A stretch of DNA of 64,000 bases from Thermomonas alba (GCF_022419205.1 NZ_JAJOZU010000005.1:217681-281680); one strand, 5' to 3'. Numbered from the stretch's first letter, positions 51,360 through 63,664 are shown. Translations and numbers: made by a program. Notes: generated by a model from the letters alone, not told the origin.

Positions 51360-51465
51360 CGGCGCACTTTAGCACGCCTCCGGCTGAACCTGAACGTAAA
51401 CGCTGCGTTGCGTCAATGCCGACACTGCCTGCCTGCGGCCGACCGTACGCGGCGGAGGAAATGGC

Positions 51466-51517
51466 CGGCCAGCGCACGGCTGGCCGACCCAAGTCCCGCC
51501 GGGGCGGCCCCCGGCGG
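51466..51517 (-). terminator. Two consecutive GC hairpins between ftsZ and lpxC
   Basis: First hairpin: CGGCCAGC (51466-51473), loop GCACG, GCTGGCCG (51479-51486). Second: CCGCCGGGG (51496-51504), loop CGGC, CCCCGGCGG (51509-51517). Both stems are perfect. Neither has a U-tract, so together they may attenuate rather than fully terminate transcription leaving ftsZ. Confidence 0.4.
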
Positions 51518-51559
51518 CAATCGGACACGGACCCTTCGCCCTGCGGGGTCGCGGCAGGC

Positions 51560-52807
51560 TCAGTCCGCCTGTCGGCGCAAGAACGCCGGGATGTTCAGAT
51601 AGTCGTCCTTCGGCAGTTCCACGGCGACTGGCGCCGCGTCTGCGTTGCGCCGCAATGCGCTGGCGAGGCTGGAGGCGGGCGCCGCCGAATAGCCGTCCGC
51701 GATCGCATCGATCGGCAGCCCGGTGGTGCCGTCGCGCTTGCCCTGGGTGTTGATCAGCTCCACCTGCGGGCGCCGCGGACGCTCCTGGCTGGCATCGAAC
51801 CGGCTGGACCGCAGATGCCCCTCCACCGGCGCCTGGCGCACCGCCGCGCGACTGAGGCCGGTGGCGACCACGGTGACCTTGACCTCGTCCTGCATCGCCG
51901 GATCCAGCGAGGTGCCGATGATGACGGTGGCATCCTCCGAGGCGAACTCGCTGACCACGCGGCCGATCTCGTCGAACTCGGCCATGGTCAGGTCGGTGCC
52001 GGAGGTGATGTTGACCAGCACGCCGTTGGCGCCATGCAGGTTGACATCGTCCAGCAGCGGGTTGCGGATCGCCGCCTCGGCCGCAGCCTGCGCGCGGTCG
52101 TCGCCGCGGGCCACGCCGGTGCCCATCATCGCCAGCCCCATCTCGCTCATCACCGTGCGTACGTCGGCGAAGTCCACGTTGATCAGCCCCGGGCTGACGA
52201 TCAGGTCGGCGATGCCCTGCACCGCGCCCTGCAGCACTTCGTTGGCGGCGCGGAAGGCCTGGATCATGGTCGCGTTGCGGCCGAGCACGGTGATCAGCTT
52301 CTCGTTCGGGATCGTGATCAGCGAGTCGCAGTGCTGGCTCAGCTCCTCGATGCCCTTCTGCGCCACCTGCATGCGGCGGCGACCCTCGAACGGGAACGGC
52401 TTGGTCACCACCGCCACCGTCAGGATGCCCATCTCCTTGGCCAGCTGCGCGACCACCGGCGCCGCGCCGGTGCCGGTACCGCCGCCCATGCCGGCGGTGA
52501 TGAACACCATGTCCGCGCCCTGCAGCGCGTCGATGATCGCCTCGCGGTCTTCCAGCGCGGCCTGACGGCCGACTTCCGGGTTGGCGCCCGCGCCCAGCCC
52601 CTTGGTGACATTGCTGCCGAGGGTGAGCTGGATGCTGGCGCCGCAGTTCTTGATCGCCTGCGAGTCGGTGTTGGCGGTGATGAACTCCACCCCCTCGACG
52701 CCGCTGTTGACCATGTGCGCCACCGCGTTGCCGCCGCCGCCGCCGACACCGATGACCTTGATGACCGCGTTGGGTGCTACTTGGTTGATCAGTTCGAAAT
52801 GTGCCAT
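51560..52807 (-). CDS. ftsZ: Cell division protein FtsZ
   Basis: 415-residue tubulin-like GTPase that forms the division ring. The GTP signature [13 protein letters not shown] is present, the N-terminus carries [12 protein letters not shown], and the T7 loop region is [11 protein letters not shown]. The C-terminal peptide [12 protein letters not shown] binds FtsA and ZipA. Last gene of the leftward division cluster, 88 nt after ftsA. Confidence 0.98.
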   Translation of the reverse strand: MAHFELINQVAPNAVIKVIGVGGGGGNAVAHMVNSGVEGVEFITANTDSQAIKNCGASIQLTLGSNVTKGLGAGANPEVGRQAALEDREAIIDALQGADMVFITAGMGGGTGTGAAPVVAQLAKEMGILTVAVVTKPFPFEGRRRMQVAQKGIEELSQHCDSLITIPNEKLITVLGRNATMIQAFRAANEVLQGAVQGIADLIVSPGLINVDFADVRTVMSEMGLAMMGTGVARGDDRAQAAAEAAIRNPLLDDVNLHGANGVLVNITSGTDLTMAEFDEIGRVVSEFASEDATVIIGTSLDPAMQDEVKVTVVATGLSRAAVRQAPVEGHLRSSRFDASQERPRRPQVELINTQGKRDGTTGLPIDAIADGYSAAPASSLASALRRNADAAPVAVELPKDDYLNIPAFLRRQAD

Positions 52808-52895
52808 GTCCGTGTCCTTTGTTGTTGTAGATACCTAGCCAATCCTTGACCCGCCTGCCGTCCTTCGACTGCTCCGCCGCCGCGGGCGCAGCCTC

Positions 52896-54131
52896 TCAGA
52901 ACTCTCCGCGGAACCACTTCAACGCCTTACCCAGCACGCCCCCCACCTTGCCGGTGGGCAGCGTCGCGCGCTTCGGGCTCTCCATGCGCGCGCCCATCAG
53001 CAGCAGGCCGACCCCGGTGGCATGCACCGGGTTGCCCACCACTTCGCCAAGTCCGCCGACGTGCTGCGGAATGCCGATCCGCACCGGCATCTGCAGCATT
53101 TCCTCGGCCAGCTCGGCCACGCCCTCCATCTTCGCGGCGCCGCCGGTGAGCACCATGCCGGCGCGCACCCGCTGCTCGAAGCCGCTGCGCCGCAGCTCCG
53201 CCTGCACCATCTCGAAGATTTCCTCGTAGCGCGCCTGCACCGCCTGCGCCAGCGCGTGCCGCGGCAGCCGCCGCGGAGGCCGGTCGCCGACACTCTCGAC
53301 CTGGATGCTCTCCTCCGCGCGCGCCAGCTGCGCCAGCGCGCAGGCGTACTTGACCTTGATGTCCTCGGCGTGCGGGGTCGGCGTGCGCAGCATGTGCGCG
53401 ATGTCTTCGGTCACGTTGTCGCCGGCCACCGGCAGGCTGGCGCTATGCGCGATCGCGCCGCCGACGAACACCGCGATGTCGGTGGTGCCCGCGCCCATGT
53501 CCACCAGCACCACGCCCAGTTCGCGCTCGTCGTAGGTCAGCACCGCATGGCTTGAGGCGAGCACGCTCAGCAGCAGCTCGTCCACCTGCAGCCCGCACTT
53601 CTGCACGCACTTGGTGATGTTGGCGGCAGCCGCCGCGGCGCAGGTCACCAGATGCGCATGCACTTCCAGACGCACGCCGGTCATCCCGATCGGGTTGCGG
53701 ATGCCTTCCTGCGAGCCGTCCAGCACGTAATCGCGCGGGACCGCATGCAGGATCCGCTGATCGGCCGGGATCGCCACCGCCTTGGCCGCGTCCAGCACAT
53801 GCACCAGATCGGCCTGGGTCACCTCGCCGTCGCGGATCGGCGCCACGCCTTGCGAGTTGCGGCACTGGATGTGACTGCCGGAAATGGAGACGTAGGCGCT
53901 GCTGACTTCGCAGCCCGCCATCAGCTCCGCTTCTTCCACCGCGCGCTGGATGGAATGCACGGTGGAATCGATGTCCACCACCACGCCGCGACGCAGGCCG
54001 CGCGATTCGTGGGAACCAATGCCGATCACCTCGACCGGCTCGCCGGGCGCGTATTCGCCCACCAGCGCGGCCACCTTGGAGGTGCCGATGTCGAGTCCGA
54101 CGATGAGGGTCTTGTCGCCTTTACGATTCAT
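52896..54131 (-). CDS. ftsA: Cell division protein FtsA
   Basis: 411-residue actin-like membrane tether for FtsZ. ATP-site motifs are VGLDIGTSKVAALVGE (residues 11-26), VLVDMGAGTTDIAVF and MVLTGGAAKMEGVAEL. The SHIQCRNSQGVAPI loop lies in the 1C domain. The C-terminal amphipathic membrane helix is KALKWFRGEF. The ATG overlaps the ftsQ stop by 4 nt. Confidence 0.97.
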   Translation of the reverse strand: MNRKGDKTLIVGLDIGTSKVAALVGEYAPGEPVEVIGIGSHESRGLRRGVVVDIDSTVHSIQRAVEEAELMAGCEVSSAYVSISGSHIQCRNSQGVAPIRDGEVTQADLVHVLDAAKAVAIPADQRILHAVPRDYVLDGSQEGIRNPIGMTGVRLEVHAHLVTCAAAAAANITKCVQKCGLQVDELLLSVLASSHAVLTYDERELGVVLVDMGAGTTDIAVFVGGAIAHSASLPVAGDNVTEDIAHMLRTPTPHAEDIKVKYACALAQLARAEESIQVESVGDRPPRRLPRHALAQAVQARYEEIFEMVQAELRRSGFEQRVRAGMVLTGGAAKMEGVAELAEEMLQMPVRIGIPQHVGGLGEVVGNPVHATGVGLLLMGARMESPKRATLPTGKVGGVLGKALKWFRGEF

Positions 54132-54904
54132 GTCTTGGAGCCAGTATTCGAGTGGGGGATGGAGGCGGCTGCGGCAGGCGTGGCGCCTGCGGGCGCAGCA
54201 GGCCCGGGCGCGCTAGCCCAGCTCAGCGCGAACCCATTGGTGTAGCGCAGGTCGGCGCGCAGCAGGCGCCGCTGCGGATCGTGTGCGATCAGCTGCGGCA
54301 GCAGCGCAGCGAAACGTTCCAGCCGGGCGGACGGCGCGTCGCGGCCGAGCACCACCTGGGTGCCGTCGGCGAGCGTGATCGACCAGCTGCCGCGCCTGTC
54401 GATCACCACCCCGCGCACCCCACCGACGCTGGCCAGCTGCTCGCGCGCCTGGTCGTAGAGGGCCACCACCTCCGGCACCCGCGCCTCCGGTCCGTCCAGC
54501 AGCGGCAGCCCGGCAGGCACCTGCACCTTACCGGCCGGAAACAGGTGGCCACGCTCCGACAGCAGGCGCGTCGCGCCCCAGCGCGCGAACGGCCGGTATT
54601 CGCTGATACGCAGCTCCAGCACATCCGGCCAGTGCTTGCGCACCTGCACCCGCTCGACCCACGGCAGGCGGCTCACCGCGCGCTGCACCTGGCCCAGGTC
54701 CACGGCGAAGAAGCCGCGCTGCGCGTACGGCAGCACGGTCGCACGCAGCTGCGCGCGGTCCACCCGCTGCAGCTCGCCCTGCACGCGCAGGGTCCGCAGC
54801 GGGAAGTGCGCGGTCAGCCACCAGCCGTCCACCACGCCCACCACCGGCAACGCGACGGTGACCAGCGCGAGCAACCAGATCAGCGGCATCCGCCACGCGC
54901 TCAT
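54128..54904 (-). CDS. ftsQ: Cell division protein FtsQ
   Basis: 258-residue bitopic divisome protein. One membrane helix (about 6-28), a POTRA domain starting [16 protein letters not shown], and the FtsQ beta domain ending near [12 protein letters not shown] Pro/Ala tail follows. FtsQ recruits FtsL and FtsB. The start at 54904 (MSAWRMPL) overlaps the ddlB stop as ATGA and was preferred to an in-frame ATG 27 nt upstream. Confidence 0.93.
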   Translation of the reverse strand: MSAWRMPLIWLLALVTVALPVVGVVDGWWLTAHFPLRTLRVQGELQRVDRAQLRATVLPYAQRGFFAVDLGQVQRAVSRLPWVERVQVRKHWPDVLELRISEYRPFARWGATRLLSERGHLFPAGKVQVPAGLPLLDGPEARVPEVVALYDQAREQLASVGGVRGVVIDRRGSWSITLADGTQVVLGRDAPSARLERFAALLPQLIAHDPQRRLLRADLRYTNGFALSWASAPGPAAPAGATPAAAASIPHSNTGSKT

Positions 54905-55842
54905 AGCGTCTGCTCCAGAATGCGCCAGCACAGCTCCTCGAATCCGATGCCCAGCTGCGCGGCGGCTTTGGGAAGTAGCGAGTGGCTGGTCATGCCCGGC
55001 GCGGTGTTGACCTCCAGCAACAGCAGGCGGCCATCTTCACGCGCGCGCATCACGTCCACCCGGCCCCAGCCGCTGGCACCGGCAGCGCGGAACGCGTCCA
55101 GCGCCAGCGCGCGAATGGCCTCCTCCTCGGCGCCCTCCAGTCCCGGGCACAGGTACTGGGTGTCCTCGGCCACGTACTTGGCCGCGTAGTCGTACCAGCC
55201 GCCCTTGGGCACGATCCGGATCGACGGCAGCGCAAGCTCACCAAGGATGCCGACGGTCAGCTCGTCGCCGATCACCATCTCTTCCATCAGCATCTCGCCG
55301 CCGTAGGCGCGCGCCACCTCGACCGCGGCATCGAGATCGGCCGCGTCCTGCACCCGCGCCACGCCGACGCTGGAGCCTTCGCAGGAGGGCTTGACGAATA
55401 CCGGCAATCCCAACTCGTCAGCGGCGGCCACCAGATCGGCGCCAGGCGCCAGCCGCACGAAGCGCGGAGTCGGCAGACCGGAGGCGATCCACACCTGCTT
55501 GGTGCGGATCTTGTCCATGGTCAGCGCGCTGCCCAGCACGCCGGAGCCGGTATGAGGAATGCCGAAGGCCTGCAGCAGACCCTGCAGCACCCCGTTCTCG
55601 CCTTCGCCGCCGTGCAGGATGTTGAACACGCGGTCGAAGCGCCCCTGCAGCAGCCCTTCGCGCAAAGCAACGAGACCGTCCACCGGATGCGCGTCGATCC
55701 CGCGCGCGCGCAAGGCCTCCAGCACGTTGCGGCCGGAATCCAGCGACACCGCACGCTCGCTGCTGGTGCCCCCCAGCAGCACCGCGACCCGCCCGAACGC
55801 GGCCGGGTCATGCGTGCGCAGTGGCGGCAGCGGCCGGCTCAT
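54901..55842 (-). CDS. ddlB: D-alanine--D-alanine ligase
   Basis: 313-residue ATP-grasp ligase making the D-Ala-D-Ala dipeptide of peptidoglycan. Motifs are [17 protein letters not shown] at the N-terminus, [30 protein letters not shown] (ATP-grasp) and [14 protein letters not shown] (Mg2+ ligands and D-Ala site). Overlaps murC and ftsQ by 4 nt each. In cluster order it lies between murC and ftsQ, as in E. coli. Confidence 0.97.
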   Translation of the reverse strand: MSRPLPPLRTHDPAAFGRVAVLLGGTSSERAVSLDSGRNVLEALRARGIDAHPVDGLVALREGLLQGRFDRVFNILHGGEGENGVLQGLLQAFGIPHTGSGVLGSALTMDKIRTKQVWIASGLPTPRFVRLAPGADLVAAADELGLPVFVKPSCEGSSVGVARVQDAADLDAAVEVARAYGGEMLMEEMVIGDELTVGILGELALPSIRIVPKGGWYDYAAKYVAEDTQYLCPGLEGAEEEAIRALALDAFRAAGASGWGRVDVMRAREDGRLLLLEVNTAPGMTSHSLLPKAAAQLGIGFEELCWRILEQTL

Positions 55843-57281
55843 ACGCCACCTCCGGCGAGGCCGTCGCGGGCCAGCTGCTGGGCGACGGCGCCGATGTCGC
55901 CGGCGCCCATCATCAGCAGCAGATCGCCGTCGCGCAGCACGCCCGGCAGCGACTGCGGCAGCTCTGCGGCGCTCGCGACCAGCACCGGCTCGACGCGCCC
56001 GCGGGTGCGGATGGCGCGCGCCAACGACTTGCCATCGGCGCCGGCGATCGGCGCCTCGCCGGCGGGATACACCTCGGTCAACAGCAGCGCATCCACGCCG
56101 GACAGCACCGCCGCGAACTCGTCGAACAGATCGCGGGTGCGGGTGTAGCGATGCGGCTGGAACGCGACCACCAGCCGGCGCTCGGGCCAGCCGCCGCGCG
56201 CCGCCTCGAACACCGCGGCCAGCTCCTTCGGATGATGGCCGTAGTCATCCACCAGCAGCACCTTGCCGCCTCCGGGCAGAGTCAATGTGGCCAGCTGATT
56301 GAAGCGGCGACCGATGCCCTGGAAGCCTTCCAGCGCGCGCGCGATCGCCGCATTCGACACGCCCAGCTGCCAGCCGATGGTGGCCGCGGCCAGTGCGTTC
56401 TGCACGTTGTGGCGCCCCGGCAGGGCCAGCGTGCAGGGCGTGCGGCTGCCGTCCGGCAAGCACAGGGTGAAGTGCATGTGTCCGCCCTGCTGACGCACGT
56501 CGGCGGCGCGCACGTCAGCCTCCGGCCCCAGCCCGTAGGTCAGCACGTGGCGCGGCGTGGTGCGCGCCAGCTGCGCCACTTCCGCATCGTCGCTGCACAG
56601 CACGGCCAGACCATAGAACGGCAGCCGGTGCAGGAACTCGGAGAAGGCCTGCTTCACCCGCGCGAAGTCGCCGCCGTAGTTCTCCAGGTGGTCGGCATCG
56701 ATGTTGGTGATGATCGCCGCCACCGGGTTCAGGCGCAGGAAGCTGCCGTCGCTCTCGTCAGCCTCCGCCACCAGCCAGTCGCCGCTGCCCAGGCGCGCAT
56801 TCGCGCCGGCCGCGAGCAGCTTGCCGCCGATCACGAAGGTCGGGTCCAGCCCGCCTTCGGCCAGCACGCTGGCGGTCAGCGAGGTGGTGGTGGTCTTGCC
56901 ATGGGTGCCAGCCACCGCGACCCCGCGCTTGAAGCGCATCAGCTCGGCCAGCATCTCCGCGCGTGGCACCACCGGGATGCGCTGCGCGCGCGCTTCCAGC
57001 AGCTCCGGGTTGTCCTCGCGGATGGCGCTGGAGACCACCACGCAGTCCGCATCCAGCACGTTGGCCGAGGCGTGCCCGTGATAGACGGTGATGCCCAACG
57101 CCGCCAGACGCCGGGTGGCGGCGTTGTCGGCGCTGTCGGAGCCGCTGACCTGATAACCGAGGGTACGCATGACCTCGGCGATGCCGCTCATGCCAACGCC
57201 ACCGATACCGACGAAGTGCACCCGCGGCCGGGCGCGATCTGGATCGTCGAGCTGCTGCAGATGCAGACGCTGCGCGCTCAT
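55839..57281 (-). CDS. murC: UDP-N-acetylmuramate--L-alanine ligase
   Basis: 480-residue Mur ligase adding the first amino acid to UDP-MurNAc. Rossmann-type start [19 protein letters not shown]-loop [12 protein letters not shown], and the central domain with [13 protein letters not shown] and [11 protein letters not shown]. Overlaps murG upstream and ddlB downstream by 4 nt, so the enzymes of successive steps are translationally coupled. Confidence 0.97.
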   Translation of the reverse strand: MSAQRLHLQQLDDPDRARPRVHFVGIGGVGMSGIAEVMRTLGYQVSGSDSADNAATRRLAALGITVYHGHASANVLDADCVVVSSAIREDNPELLEARAQRIPVVPRAEMLAELMRFKRGVAVAGTHGKTTTTSLTASVLAEGGLDPTFVIGGKLLAAGANARLGSGDWLVAEADESDGSFLRLNPVAAIITNIDADHLENYGGDFARVKQAFSEFLHRLPFYGLAVLCSDDAEVAQLARTTPRHVLTYGLGPEADVRAADVRQQGGHMHFTLCLPDGSRTPCTLALPGRHNVQNALAAATIGWQLGVSNAAIARALEGFQGIGRRFNQLATLTLPGGGKVLLVDDYGHHPKELAAVFEAARGGWPERRLVVAFQPHRYTRTRDLFDEFAAVLSGVDALLLTEVYPAGEAPIAGADGKSLARAIRTRGRVEPVLVASAAELPQSLPGVLRDGDLLLMMGAGDIGAVAQQLARDGLAGGGV

Positions 57282-58363
57282 TCAGATACCTCATGGGGAA
57301 TTTCGGACAAAACCGCCGCGGCGACCTGCGCGGCGGCATCGGGCTTGGCCAGCGCACGCGCCGCGCGCGCCATCGCCAGCCGCCGCGGCGCATCACCGGC
57401 CAGCTCGGTCAGCACCGCGCGCACGCGCAAGGCCAAGTCATCGGACTGCGGCAGCAGCACGGCGGCGCCGCGCTCCACCAGATATTCCGCGTTGCGGGTC
57501 TGGTGGTCGTCCACCGCCTGCGGGAACGGCACCAGCACGCTGCCGACGCCGACCGCGCACAGCTCGGCCAGGGTCAGCGCACCCGCACGGCAGATCACCA
57601 GATCGGCCCAGGCATAGGCCGCGGCCATGTCGGCGATGAAAGCGTCCACCCGGGCCGGCACGCCCGCTTCCACATAGGCCTGCCGCGCCTCATCCAGCAG
57701 CTTTTCGCCCGCCTGATGCCACACTTCGAGCGCCACGCCGAGCCCCGCCAGCGCCTGCGGCAGCGCCGCGTTGAGCGCGCGCGCGCCCTGGCTGCCGCCC
57801 AGCACCAGCAGGCGCATCGGGCCGGAATGCATGAACTCGCGCCGATCCGGCGGCGGAACCGCGGCGATCGCTTCGCGCACCGGATTGCCGACATGCACCT
57901 CGCGCGCGAAGGTCTGCGGGAAGCCCACCAGCACCTGCCGCGCCAGCCGCGCGAGCACTTTGTTGGTGAGCCCGGCCGCGCGGTTTTGCTCGTGCACCAG
58001 CAGCGGAACGCCAGCCAACCACGCCGCCAGGCCACCGGGGCCTGCGGCATAGCCGCCAAAACTGATGACCACATCCGGGCGGCGCATGCGCAGGATGCGA
58101 CGCGCGCCGCGCAGCGCGCGCGCGAGCCGCAGTGGCGCTGCCAGCAGGGTGCGCAGCCCCTTACCCCGCAGCCCCGTGATCGGCAGGGTGTCGATGGCGA
58201 TACCGTGCGCCGGCACCAGCCGGGTCTCCATGCCGCCGTCCGCGCCCAGCCAGCACACCTGCGCGCCGCGCTCGCGCAGCGCCTGCGCCACCGCCAGGCC
58301 CGGGAAAATATGGCCGCCGGTGCCGCCGGCCAGCACCATCACGTTTGCGATGCGCACGCTCAT
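57278..58363 (-). CDS. murG: UDP-GlcNAc--lipid I N-acetylglucosaminyltransferase
   Basis: 361-residue peripheral membrane GT-B enzyme converting lipid I to lipid II. N-terminal glycine loop [16 protein letters not shown], second loop [12 protein letters not shown], and the donor site [17 protein letters not shown] with [17 protein letters not shown]. The start [10 protein letters not shown] at 58363 overlaps the ftsW stop as ATGA. Upstream in-frame sequence is a shadow of ftsW. Confidence 0.97.
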   Translation of the reverse strand: MSVRIANVMVLAGGTGGHIFPGLAVAQALRERGAQVCWLGADGGMETRLVPAHGIAIDTLPITGLRGKGLRTLLAAPLRLARALRGARRILRMRRPDVVISFGGYAAGPGGLAAWLAGVPLLVHEQNRAAGLTNKVLARLARQVLVGFPQTFAREVHVGNPVREAIAAVPPPDRREFMHSGPMRLLVLGGSQGARALNAALPQALAGLGVALEVWHQAGEKLLDEARQAYVEAGVPARVDAFIADMAAAYAWADLVICRAGALTLAELCAVGVGSVLVPFPQAVDDHQTRNAEYLVERGAAVLLPQSDDLALRVRAVLTELAGDAPRRLAMARAARALAKPDAAAQVAAAVLSEIPHEVSE

Positions 58364-59706
58364 CGCGCCCTCCGCAACGCCGCCAGCGCGGCCGATTCCA
58401 CGCGCGCCGGCTTGCCCATCACCGGCTCCACCCGCGCGCGCGCCGGCTCCACCCGGGCGGTGGCCGGCGCGAACGCGGCACCGGTGGTCGCGCCACTGTC
58501 CGCCGCGGCCGCCGGCGCCAGCGCGCCGACGGCCTTGCGCCGCGCCACCTGGCGCACGGCGCGCTCGTATTCCCATGACACCCGCAGCAGCAGCCCAAGC
58601 GCGGCGCAGGTCATCACCACCGAGGAGCCGCCGTAGGACACCAGCGGCAGGGTCAACCCCTTGGTCGGCAGCAGGCCGAGGTTGACCCCCATCGAGATGA
58701 AGCTCTGCATCCCCATCCACAGCGCGATTCCGAATGCCAGGTAGCCGGCAAAGTGGCGGCGCAGCTCGATGCATTTCAGGCCAAGCCAGAGCGCGCGCCC
58801 GACCAGCAGCGCATACAGCCCGACCACCAGGGTGACCCCGAGCAGCCCCAGCTCCTCGGCCACCACCGAGAAGATGAAATCGGTATGCGCCATCGGCAGA
58901 TAGGACAGCTTCTGCACCGAGCCGCCCAGGCCGACCCCCAGCCATTCGCCGCGCCCGATCGCCATCAGCGCGTTGCTGAGCTGATAGCCGGCGCCGAGCT
59001 GGTCCTGCCAGGGATCCATGAACGAGGTGACCCGGCGCATCCGGTACGGTTCCAGGACCACCAGTGCCACCGCGCCCGGCAGCAGGACGAGCCCCGGCAG
59101 GATCAGCCGCTTCAGCGGCGCGCCGCCCAGCACCAGCATGCCCACGGTGATGCCCAGCAGCAGCATCGAGGAGCCGAAATCCGGCTGCAGCATCAGCATC
59201 GCCACCAGCAGCAGCGCCACCCCGGCCGGCTTGAGCATGGCATACCAGCGCTCGGCCACGTCCTCGCTGTAGCGCTTGAGGTAGCTGGCCAGCCACACCA
59301 GGTAGAACACCTTGACCAGCTCCACCACCTGGAAGCTGGCCGGCCCGAGGTTCAACCAGCGGCGAGCACCGTTGATGGTCTTACCCACGTGCGGCACCCA
59401 CAGCACCAGCAGCAGCAGAATGCAGGACAGCAACAGCCAGTGCGCGTGCTGCTCGACCTGCTTCAGCTCCAGCCGCATCACCAGCAGCGCCGCCGCGATA
59501 CCGGCGGCGAGATAGACCACATGCCGAGACAGGAAATACCAGGGCCCGACGTTCTGGCCTCCGCCGGCGATCGCAGCCGAGCCGACCATCACCACCCCGA
59601 GGCAGGCCAACGCGATCACCGCGCCCAGCAGCCACGGGTCGAAGCGCCCGCCGATCTCGTCCAGACGGGTCGCCTGCCCTGTGGTGTCGAAGCCGATCGC
59701 GGCCAT
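58360..59706 (-). CDS. ftsW: Cell division peptidoglycan polymerase FtsW
   Basis: 448-residue SEDS glycosyltransferase working with FtsI at the septum. Ten membrane helices are expected. Conserved stretches are [28 protein letters not shown] (with the catalytic Asp region), [15 protein letters not shown] and [13 protein letters not shown]. The cytoplasmic C-terminal tail of about 70 residues is long, Ala/Pro/Arg-rich and repeats the phrase ARVEP. It follows mraY directly, with no murD between. Confidence 0.97.
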   Translation of the reverse strand: MAAIGFDTTGQATRLDEIGGRFDPWLLGAVIALACLGVVMVGSAAIAGGGQNVGPWYFLSRHVVYLAAGIAAALLVMRLELKQVEQHAHWLLLSCILLLLVLWVPHVGKTINGARRWLNLGPASFQVVELVKVFYLVWLASYLKRYSEDVAERWYAMLKPAGVALLLVAMLMLQPDFGSSMLLLGITVGMLVLGGAPLKRLILPGLVLLPGAVALVVLEPYRMRRVTSFMDPWQDQLGAGYQLSNALMAIGRGEWLGVGLGGSVQKLSYLPMAHTDFIFSVVAEELGLLGVTLVVGLYALLVGRALWLGLKCIELRRHFAGYLAFGIALWMGMQSFISMGVNLGLLPTKGLTLPLVSYGGSSVVMTCAALGLLLRVSWEYERAVRQVARRKAVGALAPAAAADSGATTGAAFAPATARVEPARARVEPVMGKPARVESAALAALRRAR

Positions 59707-59707
59707 C

Positions 59708-60796
59708 TCAGCGCACCTTCAACGTCGCCAGCCCGACCAGCACCAGCACCACGCTGATGATCCAGAAGCGCACGATCACCCGCGGCTCCGGCCAGCCCTT
59801 CAGCTCGAAGTGGTGGTGGATCGGCGCCATCCGGAACACGCGTCTGCCGGTGAGCTTGAAGCTGGCGACCTGGATCATCACCGACAGGGTCTCGATCACG
59901 AAGATCCCGCCCATCAGCACCAGCACCAGTTCCTGCCGCACGATCACCGCGATCGTGCCCAGCACCGCGCCCAGCGCCAGCGCGCCGATGTCGCCCATGA
60001 ACACCATGGCGGGGTAAGTGTTGAACCACAGGAAGCCCAGCCCCGCGCCGGCGATCGCGGTGCAGATGATGATCAGCTCACCCGCGCCCGGCACCCGCGG
60101 GATCTGCAGGTAGTGGGCGAAGGTGGCGTTGCCGGAGGCATACGCGAACACGCCCAGCGCGCAGGCCACCAGCACGGTGGGCATGATGGCGAGCCCATCG
60201 AGGCCGTCGGTCAGATTGACCGCGTTGGAGAAACCGACGATCCAGAAATAGGCGATCGCCACGAAGCCCGTTCCGGCCAGCGGCAGCGCGACGGTCTTGA
60301 ACAGCGGCACGTAGAAGGTGGTGGCCGCGGCGACGTCGGCGTTCACGTACAGGAAGATGCCGGCCGCCAGCCCCAGCAGCGACTGCAAGGCGTACTTGGT
60401 ACGCGAACGCATGCCGTTGGGATCACGCTTGACGATCTTGATCCAGTCATCGGCCCAGCCGATCGCGCCGAAGCCCAGCATCACCGCCAGCACCACCCAC
60501 ACGTATTTGTTGCGCAAATCGCCCCACAGCAGCACGGATGCGGCGATCGCCAGCAGGATCAGAGCGCCGCCCATGGTCGGGGTGCCGGCCTTGGAGAAAT
60601 GCGACTGCGGACCATCCTTGCGGATCGGCTGGCCGCCGCTCTTGAGCCCGGCCAGATAGCGGATCATCCCCGGCCCCCACCACAGCGACAGCGCGAGCGC
60701 GGTCAGCGCGGCCAGGATGGCGCGGAAGGTCAGGTAGTTGAACAGGTTGAAATGCCTGTGCAGCTGTTCCAGCCAGCGGATGAGCTCAAGCAGCAT
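59708..60796 (-). CDS. mraY: Phospho-N-acetylmuramoyl-pentapeptide-transferase
   Basis: 362-residue polytopic enzyme forming lipid I on undecaprenyl phosphate. Signature regions are [22 protein letters not shown] with the Asp pair, [24 protein letters not shown] and the histidine stretch [15 protein letters not shown]. The start MLLELIRWL has GAGGAGGG 5 nt upstream and overlaps the end of murF by 11 nt. Confidence 0.97.
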   Translation of the reverse strand: MLLELIRWLEQLHRHFNLFNYLTFRAILAALTALALSLWWGPGMIRYLAGLKSGGQPIRKDGPQSHFSKAGTPTMGGALILLAIAASVLLWGDLRNKYVWVVLAVMLGFGAIGWADDWIKIVKRDPNGMRSRTKYALQSLLGLAAGIFLYVNADVAAATTFYVPLFKTVALPLAGTGFVAIAYFWIVGFSNAVNLTDGLDGLAIMPTVLVACALGVFAYASGNATFAHYLQIPRVPGAGELIIICTAIAGAGLGFLWFNTYPAMVFMGDIGALALGAVLGTIAVIVRQELVLVLMGGIFVIETLSVMIQVASFKLTGRRVFRMAPIHHHFELKGWPEPRVIVRFWIISVVLVLVGLATLKVR

Positions 60797-62171
60797 CGGT
60801 TCCCTCCTCACTGCCGCGCGCGGCATCCCGCGCCAGCAGCGCGGTTACGATCGTGTCCATCGCGCTGCCGCGCGACCCCTTCACCAGCACCCGCACGCCC
60901 GGGCGCAGCGCCGGCGCCAGCGCCTGCAGCAGTGCTTCGTGCGACTCGAACTGCTGCGCGCCCGGCCCGAATGCGGCGCTGGCATGCGCGCTCAGCGGCC
61001 CCAGCGTGAACAGGCGGGCGATGCCCGCCTCACGCGCGCGCGCGCCGGCCTCGGCGTGCAGCGCGACTTCGCGCTCGCCCAGCTCGCGCATGTCGCCCAG
61101 CACCAGCCAGGCCTCGCCACCGCCTTCGGCCAGGGTGTCGATGGCGGCCGCCAGCGAGTTCGGGTTGGCGTTGTAGCTGTCGTCGATCAGCAGCGCGCCA
61201 TTACGCAGGGCATGCGCTACCAGCCGCCCGCCGACGCGCTCGCAGGCGGCAAGGCCGGCCTGGATCTGCGCCAGATCGGCGCCCACCGCCAGCGCCATCG
61301 CCGCCGCCGCCAGCGCATTGCGCACGTTGTGCCGCCCCGGTAACGGCAGCGCGATCTCGATCTCACCGGCAGGCGCCACCAGCGCGAAGCGCGAGCCCTC
61401 GAGGCCAGTCCGGATCGCGCGCGCGCCGACCTCGGCCGCAGACTCGATTCCGAACGTGATGACACGCCGCCCGCGCAGACGCTCGCGGAAATACATCGCG
61501 AACGCATCGTCCGCATTCACCACCGCCACCCCGTCCGCAGGCAGGGCCTGGTAGATCGCGCCCTTGGTCTGGGCCACGCCGAGCAGGCTGCCCATGCGCT
61601 CGAGATGGGCCGCGCCGACGTTGTTCACCAACGCCACGTCGGGACGCGCAATCGCGCACAGATACGCAATGTCGCCCGGCTTGCCGGCGCCCATCTCGTA
61701 CACCGCGAAGCGCGCATCGTCGGGCGCCTCCAGCACCGCCAGCGGCAGCCCGATCTCGTTGTTGCGGTTGCCCGGATTGGCATAGGCGCCACCGAGCTGG
61801 CGCAGGATCGACAGCAGCAGGGTCTTGACCGTGGTCTTGCCGTTGCTGCCGGTGACCGCCAGCACCTTGGTGGCGCGCCCAGCCTGCACCGCAGCGGCCA
61901 GGCGACCCAGCGCGCGCTGGGTATCGGCCACCACCACCTGCGGGATGTCCACCGCCTGCGGCTGCGCGACCAGCGCGGCCACGCAGCCGCCGTCGGCCGC
62001 GGCCTGCACGTGGGCATGCCCGTCGAAGCGCTCGCCCTTGAGGGCGACGAACAACGCATCCCCACCCGGCAGCGCGCGGGTGTCGGTAGCGATCGCATCC
62101 ACCGTGCGGTCGGCGCCGTGCAGGCGGCCGCCCGTGATCTGCGCGATCCAGCTGAGCTGACGCGGCTTCAT
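60786..62171 (-). CDS. murF: UDP-MurNAc-tripeptide--D-alanyl-D-alanine ligase
   Basis: 461-residue Mur ligase that adds D-Ala-D-Ala. P-loop [30 protein letters not shown], the carbamylated-lysine region, and the C-terminal [15 protein letters not shown] and [10 protein letters not shown] motifs typical of MurF. Starts in a 4-nt overlap with murE. Confidence 0.97.
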   Translation of the reverse strand: MKPRQLSWIAQITGGRLHGADRTVDAIATDTRALPGGDALFVALKGERFDGHAHVQAAADGGCVAALVAQPQAVDIPQVVVADTQRALGRLAAAVQAGRATKVLAVTGSNGKTTVKTLLLSILRQLGGAYANPGNRNNEIGLPLAVLEAPDDARFAVYEMGAGKPGDIAYLCAIARPDVALVNNVGAAHLERMGSLLGVAQTKGAIYQALPADGVAVVNADDAFAMYFRERLRGRRVITFGIESAAEVGARAIRTGLEGSRFALVAPAGEIEIALPLPGRHNVRNALAAAAMALAVGADLAQIQAGLAACERVGGRLVAHALRNGALLIDDSYNANPNSLAAAIDTLAEGGGEAWLVLGDMRELGEREVALHAEAGARAREAGIARLFTLGPLSAHASAAFGPGAQQFESHEALLQALAPALRPGVRVLVKGSRGSAMDTIVTALLARDAARGSEEGTDAA

Positions 62172-63664
62172 TCACGACCTCCAGCGCGCCGGCGCAGGCA
62201 TTCGCGCACGACGGCGGCATCCTCGAACGGGTGCTTGACCCCCGCGATCTCCTGATACGGCTCGTGGCCCTTGCCGGCCACCAGCACGACGTCTTCACTC
62301 CCTGCCTGCGCGATCGCCGCCGCGATCGCGGCGGCGCGGTCGCGCTGCACGTGCGCGGTCTGCGGCGCCGTCATCCCAGCCAGGATGTCGGCCACGATCG
62401 CATCGCCATCCTCCCCGCGCGGGTTGTCGTCGGTGACGATGACCACATCGGCCAGACGCTCGGCGATCGCGCCCATCTGCGGGCGCTTGCCGGCATCGCG
62501 CTCACCACCGCAGCCGAACACGCAGACCAGCCGGCCGGCGGTATGCGCGCGCAGCGATACCAGCGCCTGCTCCAGCGCATCCGGCGTGTGCGCGTAATCC
62601 ACCACCACCAGCGGCAGCCCCGCCTCGCCGCCCAGCCGGTTCATGCGGCCATCCACCGGCAGCAGCTGCGACAACGTTTCAGCGATCAGCGCCGGCGCCA
62701 CCTCCAGCGCATGCAGGGTGGTCGCCACGCCCAGCAGGTTGTCCACGTTGAAACGCCCCAGCAGCGGCGAGCGCACCGGATGCGCCTGACCGCCGGCGTG
62801 CAGCATGAACGCGATGCCGCGCCCATCCAGCACCAGTTCTTCGGCGCGCACGCTGGCGCCGGGAGCGCCACGCGAGGAAAAGCCGAGCGCGCGCACCTTG
62901 CCCTGCACCGCCGCGAACAGCTCGCGCCCGAACGCATCGTCCAGATTCACCGCCGCCGCGCGCAGGCCCGGCCAGTCGAACAACCGCGCCTTGGCCGCGC
63001 CATAGCGGGCCATGTCGCCGTGGTAGTCGAGGTGGTCGCGGGTGAGATTGGTGAACACGGCCACGTCGAAATGCACGCCGTCCACCCGCCCCTGGTCGAG
63101 CGCGTGCGAAGACACCTCCATCGCCACCGCTGCCGCGCCCTGATCGCGCAGTTCGGCGAGCAGCGCATGCAGGCGCAGCACCAGCGGGGTGGTGAAGCCG
63201 GTCGGCACCGCCTGCGGCCAGATCCCGGCGCCCAGCGTGCCTACGGTCCCTGCCTTCTGTCCGCGCAGCGTCCACGCCTGCGCCAGCAGCTGCACGGTGG
63301 AAGTCTTGCCGTTGGTGCCGGTGACGCCAACGGTGGTCATCGCTGCGCTGGGATGGCCGTGGAAGGTATCGGCCAACGTTCCCAGCCGCGCGCGCAGATC
63401 ACGCACCGGGATCGCATCGGCAGGCACGGGCAACCCCTCCGGGGCCGGCGGCTCGTACAGCACGGCGGCCGCGCCGGCGGCCTTGGCGGCGTCGGCGAAG
63501 TGCAGGCCGTGCGCGCCGAAGCCGCCGATCGCCACGAACGCATTGCCAGGCCGCACCTCGCGGCTGTCCTGCGCCAGCCCGGTGATGGCCAGCTGCGCAG
63601 ACAGCCCTTCCAGCTCGGGCAACAGTTCCCCCAGCAACATCTGGCGCACGCGCTCGGCGCTCAT
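62168..63664 (-). CDS. murE: UDP-MurNAc-dipeptide--meso-diaminopimelate ligase
   Basis: 498-residue Mur ligase adding the third stem residue. P-loop [15 protein letters not shown], and the motif DDNPRGED, where DNPR indicates meso-diaminopimelate rather than lysine, as expected for a Gram-negative. Other points are [13 protein letters not shown] and [16 protein letters not shown]. The start MSAERVRQM at 63664 overlaps the ftsI stop as ATGA. In-frame sequence further up belongs to ftsI in another frame. Confidence 0.97.
   Translation of the reverse strand: MSAERVRQMLLGELLPELEGLSAQLAITGLAQDSREVRPGNAFVAIGGFGAHGLHFADAAKAAGAAAVLYEPPAPEGLPVPADAIPVRDLRARLGTLADTFHGHPSAAMTTVGVTGTNGKTSTVQLLAQAWTLRGQKAGTVGTLGAGIWPQAVPTGFTTPLVLRLHALLAELRDQGAAAVAMEVSSHALDQGRVDGVHFDVAVFTNLTRDHLDYHGDMARYGAAKARLFDWPGLRAAAVNLDDAFGRELFAAVQGKVRALGFSSRGAPGASVRAEELVLDGRGIAFMLHAGGQAHPVRSPLLGRFNVDNLLGVATTLHALEVAPALIAETLSQLLPVDGRMNRLGGEAGLPLVVVDYAHTPDALEQALVSLRAHTAGRLVCVFGCGGERDAGKRPQMGAIAERLADVVIVTDDNPRGEDGDAIVADILAGMTAPQTAHVQRDRAAAIAAAIAQAGSEDVVLVAGKGHEPYQEIAGVKHPFEDAAVVRECLRRRAGGRE

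Noticed and set aside
57278-59296. 672-codon frame including murG
   Set aside because: Only the part from ATG 58363 is murG. The upstream part is a shadow of ftsW.
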